NCBI RefSeq assembly: GCF_003937945.1
Contig: NZ_RSEC01000021.1
Coordinates: 1-64,000, forward strand
DNA: 64,000 nt
Direction: 5' to 3'
Source: Amycolatopsis eburnea
GTDB taxonomy: Bacteria; Actinomycetota; Actinomycetes; Mycobacteriales; Pseudonocardiaceae
This document shows positions 17,417 to 25,970 of the stretch, piece by piece. Below the pieces are notes generated by a model that was not told the DNA's origin, did not search any database, and saw nothing but the letters and a program-made list of their open reading frames with translations. Position 1 is the first letter of the stretch; every line of letters starts with the position of its first letter. A program made the translations under genes and the position numbers.

Positions 17417-17958
17417 GGCCGGACGATAGCGGGCAGGGGCGGGATTTCCGCCGGGACGTCGGCGAGCGTGGCGTACTCCCGCGTCGCCACCAGGGGCGGC
17501 GAGTACGCGTGGACGCTGGCCGCGGGCTGGTCGCCGATGCCGGTGACCTGGTGGGCGCGGCCGGCGCCGAAGCCGAGGCCCTGGCCGGCCACGTGCGTGC
17601 GGCGCCGGATCGGCCCGCCGGGATAGCGGTACTCCTCGCCGATCTCGCCCTGCAGCACGGTGAACGAGCCGGACGCGCCGCCGTGGTCGTGCGGCTTCGT
17701 GTGCTGGCCGGGCAGCCACGACAGCAGCCACAGCTCGACGCCGTCGGTCAGGGCCAGCCGGGCCCACCACCGCCGGTCTTCGTCGAAGCGCAGGATGCCC
17801 CGCAGGTTCGCGGTCAGCTCGGTGGTGACGGTGGCGGTCAGGTCGGCCAGCTCACGCGGGGTCCAGAGCAGCCGCGACGGGTGCAGCAGCTCGGGCAGCA
17901 GCGGGTCGGTCAGCTGCGGGTGGATCTCGACGGGCGGGCGGACGATCGAAGTGGTCAA
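17413..17958 (-). CDS. cysteine dioxygenase family protein
   Basis: A 181-residue cupin. The start is TTG at 17958, with GGAG eight bases upstream. The iron ligands are visible as H90 and H92 in GQHTKPHDHGGASGSF and H136 in GAGRAHQVTG. Cysteine dioxygenases oxidise cysteine to cysteine sulfinate with a non-haem iron(II) centre. Pairing with a rhodanese and with an upstream cysteine-type leader peptide fits a role in adjusting cysteine and sulfur pools. Actinobacterial members may prefer other thiols such as 3-mercaptopropionate. Confidence 0.87.
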   Translation of the reverse strand: MTTSIVRPPVEIHPQLTDPLLPELLHPSRLLWTPRELADLTATVTTELTANLRGILRFDEDRRWWARLALTDGVELWLLSWLPGQHTKPHDHGGASGSFTVLQGEIGEEYRYPGGPIRRRTHVAGQGLGFGAGRAHQVTGIGDQPAASVHAYSPPLVATREYATLADVPAEIPPLPAIVRP

Positions 17959-18039
17959 CGCGGGTGCTCCTCGGACGCGAAGTGATTCGGGACACGGGGG
18001 CAGCGCGGCACGCGCACGCGTCGGGGAGGACGCGGGGGA

Positions 18040-18153
18040 TCAGCGGAGCCGCGCCCGCGTACACCCGGCCGAGGCGACGAGGAGCAGGTCGATCGTGCGA
18101 CGGCGCCAGAACGAACCCCGGGTCACCGGGGTGGCGGGCGCGTCGGCTGACAT
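18040..18153 (-). CDS. putative cysteine-responsive leader peptide
   Basis: A 37-residue frame in the 329-base gap upstream of the dioxygenase-rhodanese operon, on the same strand and ending 81 bases before it. Its C-terminal part (FWRRRTIDLLLVASAGCTRA) fits the pattern of the short peptides found in front of actinobacterial sulfur genes: basic residues, then [HI]DL, a hydrophobic stretch, SA and a cysteine near the end. Ribosome stalling at the Cys codon when cysteine is scarce is thought to alter downstream expression. An internal GTG would give a 28-residue peptide, closer to the usual size. I see no other gene in 17959-18287. Confidence 0.6.
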   Translation of the reverse strand: MSADAPATPVTRGSFWRRRTIDLLLVASAGCTRARLR

Positions 18154-18287
18154 GCCCGTGATCGTGCCACAACTCCGGCCCGAGCTGCTCTCCCGCGGTG
18201 CGGCGTTCCACGAAGTGGGCACGTTCCGACCTGCCGGATCGCCCACTCACCCGGGCGGGTGCGCACGCGCGCGCGACGGCAGACAGA

Positions 18288-19109
18288 ATGGGGCTCGTGA
18301 GCGAGCCGATCCAGCCCAGCGAACTTGACGACCTCGTGGTCCGGATGGCCGGTGTCGGCGTCCGCCGGGGGACCAACGACCTCCTCAAGGGCCTCGACTG
18401 GTCCGTGGAACTCGACGAGCGCTGGGTGGTGCTCGGCCCCAACGGCGCGGGCAAGACCACCCTGCTGCGCCTCGCCGCCGCCGAGCTGCACCCGACGACC
18501 GGCGAGATCGACCTGCTCGGCGAGCGGATCGGCCGGGTCAACATCTTCGACCTGCGCCCGCGCATCGGCTTCACGTCGGCGGCCATCGCCCAGCGCGTGC
18601 CGGGCGACGAGCTGGTCAAGGACGTCGTGGTCAGCGCCGGCTACGCGGTGCTCGGCCGCTGGCGTGAGGAATACGACACCCTCGACACCGCGCGCGCCAC
18701 CGAGCTGCTCGAAGCGATGGGCATCGGCCACCTGGCCGAGCGCACCTTCGGGACGCTGTCCGAGGGCGAGCGCAAGCGCGCCCTGATCGCGCGCTCGCTG
18801 ATGACGGACCCGGAGATGCTGCTGCTCGACGAGCCCGCCGCGGGCCTGGACCTGGGCGGCCGCGAGGACCTGGTCGCGCGGCTGTCGGCGCTGGCCCTCG
18901 ACCCGGACGCCCCGGCGCTCGTGCTGGTCACCCACCACGTCGAGGAGATCCCGCCGGGGTTCACCCACGCGCTTCTTCTCCGCGACGGCGGCGCGGTCGT
19001 CTCCGGCCTGGTCGACGACGTCATCACCAGCGAAAACCTGTCGAAGACGTTCGACCAGGACCTCGTGCTGGAGCGCTCCGGCGATCGCTTCTTCGCCCGG
19101 CGCCGCTAG
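18288..19109 (+). CDS. orphan ABC transporter ATP-binding protein
   Basis: A 273-residue ATPase from the ATG at 18288 (a GTG at 18297 is equally possible). The Walker A is GPNGAGKTT, the signature is TLSEGERKRALIARSLM, and the Walker B is MLLLDEPAAGLD; the switch histidine is in LVTHHVEE. No permease or binding protein gene is adjacent, so it may energise a remote permease or act as a soluble regulatory ATPase. The first 90 bases of the longer frame (from 18198) are probably untranslated because they face the leader peptide region. Confidence 0.88.
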   Translation: MGLVSEPIQPSELDDLVVRMAGVGVRRGTNDLLKGLDWSVELDERWVVLGPNGAGKTTLLRLAAAELHPTTGEIDLLGERIGRVNIFDLRPRIGFTSAAIAQRVPGDELVKDVVVSAGYAVLGRWREEYDTLDTARATELLEAMGIGHLAERTFGTLSEGERKRALIARSLMTDPEMLLLDEPAAGLDLGGREDLVARLSALALDPDAPALVLVTHHVEEIPPGFTHALLLRDGGAVVSGLVDDVITSENLSKTFDQDLVLERSGDRFFARRR

Positions 19110-19163
19110 GGTGGCCTTACCGGCCGGTAGCCTGCTGGCACTTGTTCAACGAGGAGGAGTGAC

Positions 19164-19943
19164 GTGGGAGAGTTCGTAACCCTCGAGGTCAAGGACGGGG
19201 TCGGCACGATCCGGCTCGACCGGCCGCCGGTCAACGCCCTGAACGCCCAGGTCACCGCCGAACTGGCCGAGCTGGCCAAGGAGGCCACCGAGCGCGACGA
19301 CGTCCGCGCGGTGATCCTCTACGGCGGCGAGAAGACCTTCGCGGGCGGCGCGGACATCAAGGAGATGGCCACCCGCACCTACCCGGAGATCGCGAAGTTC
19401 GGCGCGAACCTCACCGGCACGCTGGCCGCCATCGCGAACATCCCGAAGCCGGTCGTCGCGGCCATCACCGGCTACGCCCTCGGCGGCGGCCTCGAGCTGG
19501 CGCTGACCGCGGACTGGCGCGTCGCCGGCGACAACGTCAAGGTCGGCCAGCCGGAGATCCAGCTCGGCGTCATCCCCGGCGCGGGCGGCACCCAGCGCCT
19601 GGCGCGCCTGATCGGCCCGAGCAAGACCAAGGACATCGTCTACACCGGACGGTTCGTCAAGGCCGAAGAGGCGCTGCAGCTGGGGATCGTCGACCAGGTC
19701 GTGGCCCCGGACGACGTCTACGCGGCGGCCCACAAGTGGGCGGCGCAGTTCGCGAACGGCCCCGCCGTGGCGCTGCGCGCGGCGAAGGCGGCCATCGACG
19801 GCGGTCTCGACGTGGACCTGCCGAACGCGCTCCGGCTCGAGTCGCACCTGTTCGCCGCGCTGTGGGCGACCGAAGACCAGAAGAACGGCATGAAGTCGTT
19901 CATCGAAAACGGGCCCGGCAAGGCCACTTTCGAAGGGAAATGA
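19164..19943 (+). CDS. enoyl-CoA hydratase/isomerase family protein
   Basis: A 259-residue crotonase-fold enzyme with GAGGAGG before the GTG start. The CoA-binding oxyanion motifs are in [11 protein letters not shown] and [19 protein letters not shown]. The two catalytic glutamates typical of true hydratases correspond to E in GGLELAL and to E in [19 protein letters not shown]. It hydrates trans-2-enoyl-CoA in fatty acid beta-oxidation or a related catabolic route. It is followed after only four bases by a methyltransferase gene, so the two are probably co-expressed. Confidence 0.9.
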   Translation: MGEFVTLEVKDGVGTIRLDRPPVNALNAQVTAELAELAKEATERDDVRAVILYGGEKTFAGGADIKEMATRTYPEIAKFGANLTGTLAAIANIPKPVVAAITGYALGGGLELALTADWRVAGDNVKVGQPEIQLGVIPGAGGTQRLARLIGPSKTKDIVYTGRFVKAEEALQLGIVDQVVAPDDVYAAAHKWAAQFANGPAVALRAAKAAIDGGLDVDLPNALRLESHLFAALWATEDQKNGMKSFIENGPGKATFEGK

Positions 19944-19947
19944 CGCC

Positions 19948-20913
19948 TTGACCGACGTGAACGACCCGGCCCCGAACCCGCACGCCACCGCCGAAGAGGT
20001 CCAGGCCGCGTACGCCGACCCCAAGCTGGCGAACGTGCTCTACCACGACTGGGAAGCCGGCACCTACGACGAGAAGTGGTCGATCTCGTACGACGAGCGC
20101 TGCATCTCCTACGCCACCGACGTGTTCAACGCCGTCGCGGGCGAGGACGGCCAGCCCTACCAGCACGCGATGGAGCTGGGCAGCGGTACCGGCTTCTTCC
20201 TGCTGAACCTCATGCAGGGCGGGGTCGCCAAGAAGGGGTCGGTCACCGACCTCTCGCCCGGCATGGTCCAGGTCGCGCTGCGCAACGCCGAGAAGCTCGG
20301 CCTCGACGTCGACGGCCGGGTCGCCGACGCCGAGCGCATCCCGTACGACGACAACACGTTCGACCTCGTCGTCGGGCACGCGGTGCTGCACCACATCCCG
20401 GAGGTCCAGGCGGCGTTCCGCGAGGTGCTGCGCGTGCTCAAGCCGGGCGGCCGGTTCGTCTTCGCGGGCGAGCCGACCAAGGTCGGTGACTTCTACGCCC
20501 GCAAGCTCGGCCAGTTCACCTGGTTCCTGACCACGCGCGTGACGAAGCTGCCCGTGCTGAGCGGCTGGCGCCGTCCGCAGTCCGAACTGGACGAGTCCTC
20601 CCGCGCGGCCGCTTTGGAGGCCGTGGTCGACATCCACACGTTCGACCCGTCGGAGCTGGAGTCGTGGGCCCGCGGCGCCGGTGCGCAGGACGTCCACGCG
20701 GTCACCGAGGAGTTCGCCGCGGCGCTGGCCGGCTGGCCGATCCGGACGTTCGAAGCCGCCGTGCCGCAGGAGAAGCTCACCGTGCGCTGGCGGCTGTTCG
20801 CCTACCACCTGTGGCTGCGGCTGTCCGCCGTGGACAAGAAGGTGCTGTCGAAGATCCTGCCGCGCGAGCTGTTCTACAACGTGATGATCACCGGGACCAA
20901 GCGGCCGTCCTGA
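19948..20913 (+). CDS. class I SAM-dependent methyltransferase
   Basis: A 321-residue enzyme with a TTG start four bases after the hydratase stop. The Rossmann motifs are AMELGSGTGFFLLNLMQGG (SAM binding), TDLSPGMVQVALRNAE, and the motif II/III block FDLVVGHAVLHHIPEVQAAF followed by LRVLKPGGRFVFAGEP. A C-terminal helical cap of about 100 residues with many aromatic residues suggests a lipid-like or hydrophobic acceptor. The family is common in mycobacteria and relatives; its acceptor is not known. Confidence 0.85.
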   Translation: MTDVNDPAPNPHATAEEVQAAYADPKLANVLYHDWEAGTYDEKWSISYDERCISYATDVFNAVAGEDGQPYQHAMELGSGTGFFLLNLMQGGVAKKGSVTDLSPGMVQVALRNAEKLGLDVDGRVADAERIPYDDNTFDLVVGHAVLHHIPEVQAAFREVLRVLKPGGRFVFAGEPTKVGDFYARKLGQFTWFLTTRVTKLPVLSGWRRPQSELDESSRAAALEAVVDIHTFDPSELESWARGAGAQDVHAVTEEFAAALAGWPIRTFEAAVPQEKLTVRWRLFAYHLWLRLSAVDKKVLSKILPRELFYNVMITGTKRPS

Positions 20914-20914
20914 G

Positions 20915-22075
20915 TTGGGTTATTCGTTCAGCCTCGGCGACGTCGCCTACCTGCGCTCCGGCGCGGGTATCGCGGCGCTCGCCGAGGTTTCGTCGTTGCC
21001 GCTGACCGACCGGATCGCCTCCGTCGCGGCCGTCCGCCGCCTCGTCGGCGAGGAGCACGCGGCCGCGGTGCTGGAAACCGTGCTGCTGCGCCGGAAAGCC
21101 GGGTCCAAAGTGGATTCCGACGGCTGGCTGTTCACTTCGGACGCGTTGCAGCAGGCGAGTGCCACGCCGGTCGCCCGGCATCGCGCCACGCGGCTGGCGG
21201 GTCTCGACGTCCACGACGTCACGTGCTCGGTCGGCGCCGACCTCGTCGAAATCGCCCGGGTGGCGCGCCGCGCGCTCGGGTCCGATCTGGACCCGGTGCG
21301 CCTCGAAATGGCGCGGCACAACGGAACCGCCGCGGGTGTCGCGTTCGGACTCGCGCGCGCGGACGCGCTGTGCCCGGTGAGCCGTTCGGGCGTCGTCGTC
21401 GCGGATCCGGCGCGGCGTGACTCGGCCGGTCGCCGGGCGTGGAAACCCGCCGACTTCGCCCCGCCGCTGGACGAGCTGGTCGACGCCTACCCGGGCCGGG
21501 CACTGTCCGTGAAGTGCGCGCCGGGACTGGACTTCGCGCTGACGCCGTGGGCGGACGAGGTCGAGCTGGTGTCCCTGGACGGCCAGGTGCGCGAATCCTG
21601 TCTCTGGCGCGGCTTCGGTGAAGGCGTCACCCGCCGGGCGACCGTGCTGCGCTCGGACGGGACACAGTGGACGGTCACCGACGCCGAGCCGGACGAACTG
21701 CCGACGCGGGCGCCGGGGGAGTGGATCGTCGACCCCGACGGCGCCGTCGTCCGGGCCGGGCTGGTCCGTCACTACGCGGCGCGGCACGGGTTGTGGCAGC
21801 TGGACGAACGCATCGCGTACCTGACCGGCGACACCCCGCCACCGGGCGTGCGGGCGTTCCGGGTGCTGGAGCAGGGGCCCTACAGCGAGAAGGCGCTCAA
21901 AGCCGTCCTCAAGCGACACGACGTCGGGCGGCTGGAAATCCTGGTGCGCGGCCTGGACGTCGACCCGGACGCGCTGCGGCGGCGGCTGAAACCCCGTGGT
22001 GGCGCGGAAGCTTCCGTGGTGCTGACCCGGATCGGGCGGTCGCCGGTGGCGTTCCTCTGCCGCGCCGAGCGGTGA
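20915..22075 (+). CDS. methyltransferase-fold protein with THUMP-like C-terminal domain
   Basis: A 386-residue protein with a TTG start one base after the previous stop. The central Rossmann part contains VTCSVGADLVEIARVARRAL and VVVADPARRDSAGRR. The C-terminal half (ARHGLWQLDERIAYLTGD, then RVLEQGPYSEKALKAVLKRH) is the THUMP-like domain of actinobacterial homologues. THUMP domains bind RNA, so it may modify a tRNA or rRNA, but the SAM loop is unusual (CSVGAD) and activity is uncertain. It appears to end the three-gene unit that begins at 19164. Confidence 0.8.
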   Translation: MGYSFSLGDVAYLRSGAGIAALAEVSSLPLTDRIASVAAVRRLVGEEHAAAVLETVLLRRKAGSKVDSDGWLFTSDALQQASATPVARHRATRLAGLDVHDVTCSVGADLVEIARVARRALGSDLDPVRLEMARHNGTAAGVAFGLARADALCPVSRSGVVVADPARRDSAGRRAWKPADFAPPLDELVDAYPGRALSVKCAPGLDFALTPWADEVELVSLDGQVRESCLWRGFGEGVTRRATVLRSDGTQWTVTDAEPDELPTRAPGEWIVDPDGAVVRAGLVRHYAARHGLWQLDERIAYLTGDTPPPGVRAFRVLEQGPYSEKALKAVLKRHDVGRLEILVRGLDVDPDALRRRLKPRGGAEASVVLTRIGRSPVAFLCRAER

Positions 22076-22092
22076 ACGGAAACTTTCGAGGG

Positions 22093-22110
22093 GTGGAACT
22101 CCGGGTGAAC
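22093..22110 (+). promoter_or_regulatory. possible PHO-box-like direct repeats
   Basis: GTGGAAC (22093) and GGTGAAC (22104) are spaced exactly 11 bases apart, upstream of an acid phosphatase gene. They resemble the 11-base direct repeat units bound by PhoP in streptomycetes, in reverse orientation. GTGGAACT also pairs with AGTTCCAC at 22137-22144. Only two units are seen, so the call is tentative. Confidence 0.3.
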
Positions 22111-22157
22111 GTGACGTAGGTTCCCCCAGGTCGTCAAGTTCCACTGGAGGGTTCGCC

Positions 22158-22922
22158 GTGTCCGGAAAATGGTCAAGTCTCGTCAAGCTCGCCGCCGCCG
22201 CGGCCATCGGCGCCACCGTCGCCTCGGGCGCCACCGCGCTCGCCGGATCGGACGACGCGACCGCCGCCCGCGCCAAGGAGCCGGCCAACATCGGCCAGGT
22301 CAAGAACGACGTCAAGGCCTACTACGGCGACTACCTCGACGCCGCGGGCAAGCACCACTACTCCGAGACCAGCCAGTTCGCGAAGGACAGCAACCGCGTC
22401 GTCTCCGACGCCAAGCGCTACCTGCAGCAGCAGCTGGGCAAGGTCGAGAACCCGGCCATCGTGCTGGACGTCGACGACACCTCCGAGATCACGTTCGGCT
22501 GGGAGGCCGACAACGACTTCGGCTTCGACCCGGTCAAGCAGCAGCAGGCGATCGACAACGGCACGTTCGTCGCGAACAAGCCGGTGCTGGAGCTGGCCAA
22601 CTGGGCCGTGCAGCACGGCGTCAAGCTGTACTTCCTGACCGGCCGCAACGAGTTCCAGGGCCCGCAGTCGCTGAAGAACCTGGCCAACGAGGGCTACCCG
22701 GCGCCCGCGGGCGCGTTCTTCAAGCCGAAGACCACCGCTCCCGACTACCTGCCGTGTGGCCTGACCTGCAACACCGTCCAGTACAAGTCGGGCACGCGGG
22801 CGCACATCGAGGCGACCGGCGCGAAGATCGTGCTCAACGTCGGCGACCAGTTCAGCGACCTCGAGGGCGGTTACGCGCTGCGCCCGATCAAGCTGCCGAA
22901 CCCGATGTACTACCTGCCCTGA
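22158..22922 (+). CDS. secreted HAD-family acid phosphatase
   Basis: A 254-residue protein with GTG start after TGGAGGG. An N-terminal signal (SSLVKLAAAAAIGATVASG, then ATALAG) directs export. The HAD nucleophile motif is IVLDVDDTSEITF, motif II is LYFLTGRNEF, and the late acidic motif is NVGDQFSDLEGG. This is the pattern of class B/plant-type acid phosphatases that hydrolyse organic phosphate outside the cell. Two cysteines (PCGLTCN) may form a disulfide. Possible phosphate control is suggested by the repeats upstream. Confidence 0.87.
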   Translation: MSGKWSSLVKLAAAAAIGATVASGATALAGSDDATAARAKEPANIGQVKNDVKAYYGDYLDAAGKHHYSETSQFAKDSNRVVSDAKRYLQQQLGKVENPAIVLDVDDTSEITFGWEADNDFGFDPVKQQQAIDNGTFVANKPVLELANWAVQHGVKLYFLTGRNEFQGPQSLKNLANEGYPAPAGAFFKPKTTAPDYLPCGLTCNTVQYKSGTRAHIEATGAKIVLNVGDQFSDLEGGYALRPIKLPNPMYYLP

Positions 22923-22983
22923 GCGCGGAATAACGGCCGGGCCCGGGGTGCTGCTCCTGGTACACGATTCTCGAGGAGCTGAC

Positions 22984-23364
22984 ATGCCGGAGAAGAAGGT
23001 GCTGGTCCCGGGCCCGGACCACCCGATCACCGTCGAGCCGACCCAGGCCCGCGTGGTGGTCAAGGCGGGCGGGCGCGTCATCGCGGACAGCCGCAACGCG
23101 TTCACCCTGCAGGAGTCCACGTACCCGCCGGTCCAGTACATCCCGCTGGCGGACGTCGACGCGAGCGTGCTGGAGCGGACCGACCACGAGACGTACTGCC
23201 CGTACAAGGGCGAGGCCAGCTACTACTCGCTCAACGCGGGCGAGGTGAAGGGCGAGAACGCGGTCTGGACGTACGAGAAGCCGTACGACCCGGTCGCGCC
23301 GATCAAGGACCACGTCGCGTTCTACCCGAACGTCGTGGACTCCATCGAGCTGGTCGAGGACTGA
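22984..23364 (+). CDS. DUF427 family protein
   Basis: A 126-residue protein with GAGGAGC before the ATG. It has the conserved DUF427 elements: RVVVKAGGRVIADSRNA, ESTYPPVQYIPLADVD, and TYCPYKGEASYYSL followed by AVWTYEKPY. The function of this beta-tent family is not established; it is widespread and cytoplasmic. The next gene, a LysR regulator, starts two bases after its stop, so the pair is probably one transcript. Confidence 0.88.
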   Translation: MPEKKVLVPGPDHPITVEPTQARVVVKAGGRVIADSRNAFTLQESTYPPVQYIPLADVDASVLERTDHETYCPYKGEASYYSLNAGEVKGENAVWTYEKPYDPVAPIKDHVAFYPNVVDSIELVED

Positions 23365-23365
23365 G

Positions 23366-24214
23366 CTGGACCTCGATCTGCTGCGCACGTTCCTGGCCGT
23401 CCACCGGGCGGGTTCGCTGACCGGTGCGGCACCGTCGCTGGGCCTGTCCCAGCCGACGGTGACCGCGCAGGTCAGAGCCCTGGAGGAGGAGCTGGGCCAG
23501 CAGCTGTTCGTCCGCCGAGCTCGGGGCGTGACCCCGACGTCGGCGGCCGACGAACTGGCCGCCCGGATCGCCCCGCACGTGGACGCGCTGGCCGCGGTGA
23601 CCGTCGGCGACGACCCGTTCGCGGCCCCGGTGCACCTGGCCGGCCCCGCCGAGCTGACCACGATCCGGGTCCTCCCCGCCCTGGCCGGCCTGGTCGCTTC
23701 CGGGCTCCGCCTGCGCGTGACGTTCGGCCTGGCCGACGACCTCCTCGCCGGCCTCGCCGAGCGCCGCTACGACCTGGTGGTTTCGACGATCCGCCCCCGC
23801 CCCCGCCGCCGCGGCCTGGCGGCGACGCCGCTGACCGACGAGGAGTTCGTCCTGGTCGGCCCCCGCGGCTTCGACGGCGACCCGCGCACCGCACCGCTGG
23901 TGGCCTACGCCGAGGACCTGCCGATCATCCGCCGCTACTGGCGTTCGGTGCTGGGCGTCCGCCCACCGGCGGGTCCCGCGGTGGTCGTGCCGGACCTGCG
24001 CGGTGTGTTGACGTGCGTGCTCGCCGGGTTCGGCGTGAGCGTGCTGCCGCGGTACCTGTGCGCGGCCGAGCTGGCTTCGGGCGCGCTGATCGCGTTGCTG
24101 GAGCCGGAGGAGCCACCGATCAACACGCTCTTCGCGGTCACCCGCGCGGAACCCTGCCGGGCGGGGCCCGCGGCGGTGCGGGACGCACTGCTCGCGGACG
24201 CCGCCCGCTGGTGA
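23366..24214 (+). CDS. LysR family transcriptional regulator (CTG start)
   Basis: A 282-residue protein. The helix-turn-helix is complete only if translation begins at the CTG at 23366, which gives the standard LysR opening LDLDLLRTFLAVHRAGSLTG and recognition helix LGLSQPTVTAQVRALEEELG. No ATG, GTG or TTG exists in frame upstream. The start overlaps the end of the DUF427 gene region (TGAGCTG), consistent with coupled initiation. The C-terminal ligand domain is ordinary. Targets are unknown; the DUF427 gene is the natural candidate. Confidence 0.82.
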   Translation: MDLDLLRTFLAVHRAGSLTGAAPSLGLSQPTVTAQVRALEEELGQQLFVRRARGVTPTSAADELAARIAPHVDALAAVTVGDDPFAAPVHLAGPAELTTIRVLPALAGLVASGLRLRVTFGLADDLLAGLAERRYDLVVSTIRPRPRRRGLAATPLTDEEFVLVGPRGFDGDPRTAPLVAYAEDLPIIRRYWRSVLGVRPPAGPAVVVPDLRGVLTCVLAGFGVSVLPRYLCAAELASGALIALLEPEEPPINTLFAVTRAEPCRAGPAAVRDALLADAARW

Positions 24215-24215
24215 C

Positions 24216-24878
24216 TCAGATGAGCCGCCGGGTGTATCCCGCGCAGACCAGCCTCTCGAAGGCTTCGCGCACGCGGTCCGGCATTTCCTGGGGAATGGCG
24301 AACCCCTTGTCCGCGTAGACGTCGATCCGCTGGGTGTCACCGACCAGCATGTCGACCACGCGATCGACGTCTCCGATGCCGGCGACGTACTCGTCGAGCG
24401 GCAGGCTCAGCGACGCGCAGGTGACGGTGACTTCCGGCCAGAGCTTCCGGCAGGTCGCGTACGCACGTCGCTGCTGGTACGGCCTCGAGATCAAGACGGC
24501 GGAACCGACGTCGATGCCGCGCCCCGCCAGGACTTGGCGGGTGAAAGTGATGTTTTCCCCGGTGTTCCTGGCATGGGGTTCGACGAGAACGGCGTGTGGT
24601 GGCACCCCGAGATCCAAGGCGTGTTCCCGGTAGTGGACCGCCTCACCGCGAGGGAACCGCTCGATCGTGGTCGGGGCGTTCGCTCCGGTGAACACGATCA
24701 GCGGGAACGAGCCGGCCTTGAAGAGCCCGGCCGCGCACGTGGCCACCCCGATGTCGTGGCTTCCGAGACCGATGCCGACATCCGCGTTGCGTGGCTCGTG
24801 GTGCATGTCGTGGTAGTCCCAAAGTGTTTCGACGTCCGCGCGAAGCGAGTCAGGCAGGGACGCGACGGGCTCGGGCAT
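24216..24878 (-). CDS. YdcF family (DUF218) protein
   Basis: A 220-residue protein with GGAGAG before the ATG. It shows DUF218 features: an N-terminal GLGSHDIGVATCAAGLFKAG, LIVFTGANAPTTIERFPRGE, VEPHARNTGENITFTRQVL and VLISRPYQQRRAYATCRKL. YdcF-like proteins bind nucleotide-type ligands such as SAM; some relatives act in envelope or vancomycin-resistance contexts. This one lacks a membrane anchor and should be cytoplasmic. It is the second gene of an operon with the GntR regulator 10 bases upstream. Confidence 0.8.
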   Translation of the reverse strand: MPEPVASLPDSLRADVETLWDYHDMHHEPRNADVGIGLGSHDIGVATCAAGLFKAGSFPLIVFTGANAPTTIERFPRGEAVHYREHALDLGVPPHAVLVEPHARNTGENITFTRQVLAGRGIDVGSAVLISRPYQQRRAYATCRKLWPEVTVTCASLSLPLDEYVAGIGDVDRVVDMLVGDTQRIDVYADKGFAIPQEMPDRVREAFERLVCAGYTRRLI

Positions 24879-24888
24879 GAACTCTCCG

Positions 24889-25656
24889 TCAGTCGGGGAT
24901 CTTGAAGGTGTACGTCCACGAAAACCGGCTGGCGGCGTGCACTCCGCGGGCGAACTCGACGACGCGTCCGTCGACCGTGCACGTCCGCCGCCGCAAGACC
25001 ATGACCGGTTCTCCGGCCGGCAGCCGCAGCTGATCCGCCTCGTCGGGGGTCGGCATTCGCGCGTGCACCGTCTCGGTCACGCTGTCGGGTTCAAGTCCGC
25101 GGAGGGTGAGGATCAGAAACCCGCCACCCCGGCCGGCGGGACCAGGCGCCGGATCGAGGAGGTGAGTGCCTTCGACGTCGGCGGGCCGGTAGTAGCTGGT
25201 CAGCGTGTGAGTGGGCTGGCCGTCGTCTTTCACCAGCCGTGCACGTTCGTACACGGGGGAGCCCACGGGTATCCCGAGCGCCTCGGCGACTTCCGAGTCG
25301 GCTTCGACCTGCTGGACCGACTGGGTCTGATCCGTGGGTTCCCAGCCCCGGCCGGAGGCTTCCCGGTCGGCGGCGAACGCCACGACATCGCAGTGCTTCC
25401 ACTTGCTCTTGGCGTAGCGGTCCGCGCCCAGCCGCTTCATCGGCGGGTGTGCGCGGACGACAGTGCCTCGTCGGCGGACCGGGGTGACCAGCCCTTCGGC
25501 CTCGAGGACACCGATCGCCTTCCAGACCGTGTTGACGTTCACCCCGAACTCGGCTGCCAGCTCCGCCTGCTTGGGCAAGGTCGTCTCCGGCGCGTAGTCG
25601 CCTCGCTGGATGGCCTCCCGCAGGATCCCCGCCAGCTCCCGGTAGCCGGTAGTCAC
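24889..25656 (-). CDS. GntR family regulator with UTRA domain
   Basis: A 255-residue regulator. The GTG at 25656 has AGGAGA nine bases upstream; the longer frame is noise. The winged helix covers residues 1-70 (ELAGILREAIQRGDYAPETT, then GVNVNTVWKAIGVLEAEGLV). The UTRA ligand domain follows (VYERARLVKDDGQPTHTLTS to VMVLRRRTCTVDGRVVEFA). It is in an operon with YdcF and divergent from the small gene at 25744, with a palindrome between them. Confidence 0.88.
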   Translation of the reverse strand: MTTGYRELAGILREAIQRGDYAPETTLPKQAELAAEFGVNVNTVWKAIGVLEAEGLVTPVRRRGTVVRAHPPMKRLGADRYAKSKWKHCDVVAFAADREASGRGWEPTDQTQSVQQVEADSEVAEALGIPVGSPVYERARLVKDDGQPTHTLTSYYRPADVEGTHLLDPAPGPAGRGGGFLILTLRGLEPDSVTETVHARMPTPDEADQLRLPAGEPVMVLRRRTCTVDGRVVEFARGVHAASRFSWTYTFKIPD

Positions 25657-25686
25657 GCCTTCTCCTTCGCCAGTCGACCCGAATAA

Positions 25687-25700
25687 CGCTATCTCTAGCG
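25687..25700. promoter_or_regulatory. candidate GntR operator
   Basis: CGCTA-TCTC-TAGCG is a perfect inverted repeat in an AT-rich patch between the divergent GntR gene and the small gene at 25744. Position and symmetry suit autoregulation by the GntR/UTRA protein. Confidence 0.4.
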
Positions 25701-25743
25701 GTAGTTCTTGGGTGGCTCGAGGCGCGACGGGAGGAGAAGGGTA

Positions 25744-25893
25744 ATGGGTGCGTCTGAGGAGCGATGGCCCAGGACGCTGCGTGAAGCCCACGACGACTCG
25801 CACTCGCGGATGCTGGACCGGGAAGCGCCGATCCGAGCGTGGGTGGAGTTCCGGAGGGTGAACGCGCAGAGCTTCGAGAGGTGGAACGGCTGA
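25744..25893 (+). CDS. small hypothetical protein divergent from the GntR gene
   Basis: A 49-residue protein with GGGAGGAGAAGGGTA in front of the ATG. It reads MGASEERWPRTLREAHDDSH and ends VEFRRVNAQSFERWNG. It resembles the short proteins of Amycolatopsis and relatives that begin with a TLREAH motif and are called AMED_5909-like; that link rests on memory of the motif. It has no signal or membrane segment and its function is unknown. Its placement opposite a GntR regulator suggests it is controlled by it. Confidence 0.55.
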   Translation: MGASEERWPRTLREAHDDSHSRMLDREAPIRAWVEFRRVNAQSFERWNG

Positions 25894-25970
25894 CTGCGAA
25901 GCCGCAGTGGAAGTCCGATTGCGGAACGGGCGGCGCCCTTGCCGAGTAGCGGACGCCGCCCGCTGGTGAC

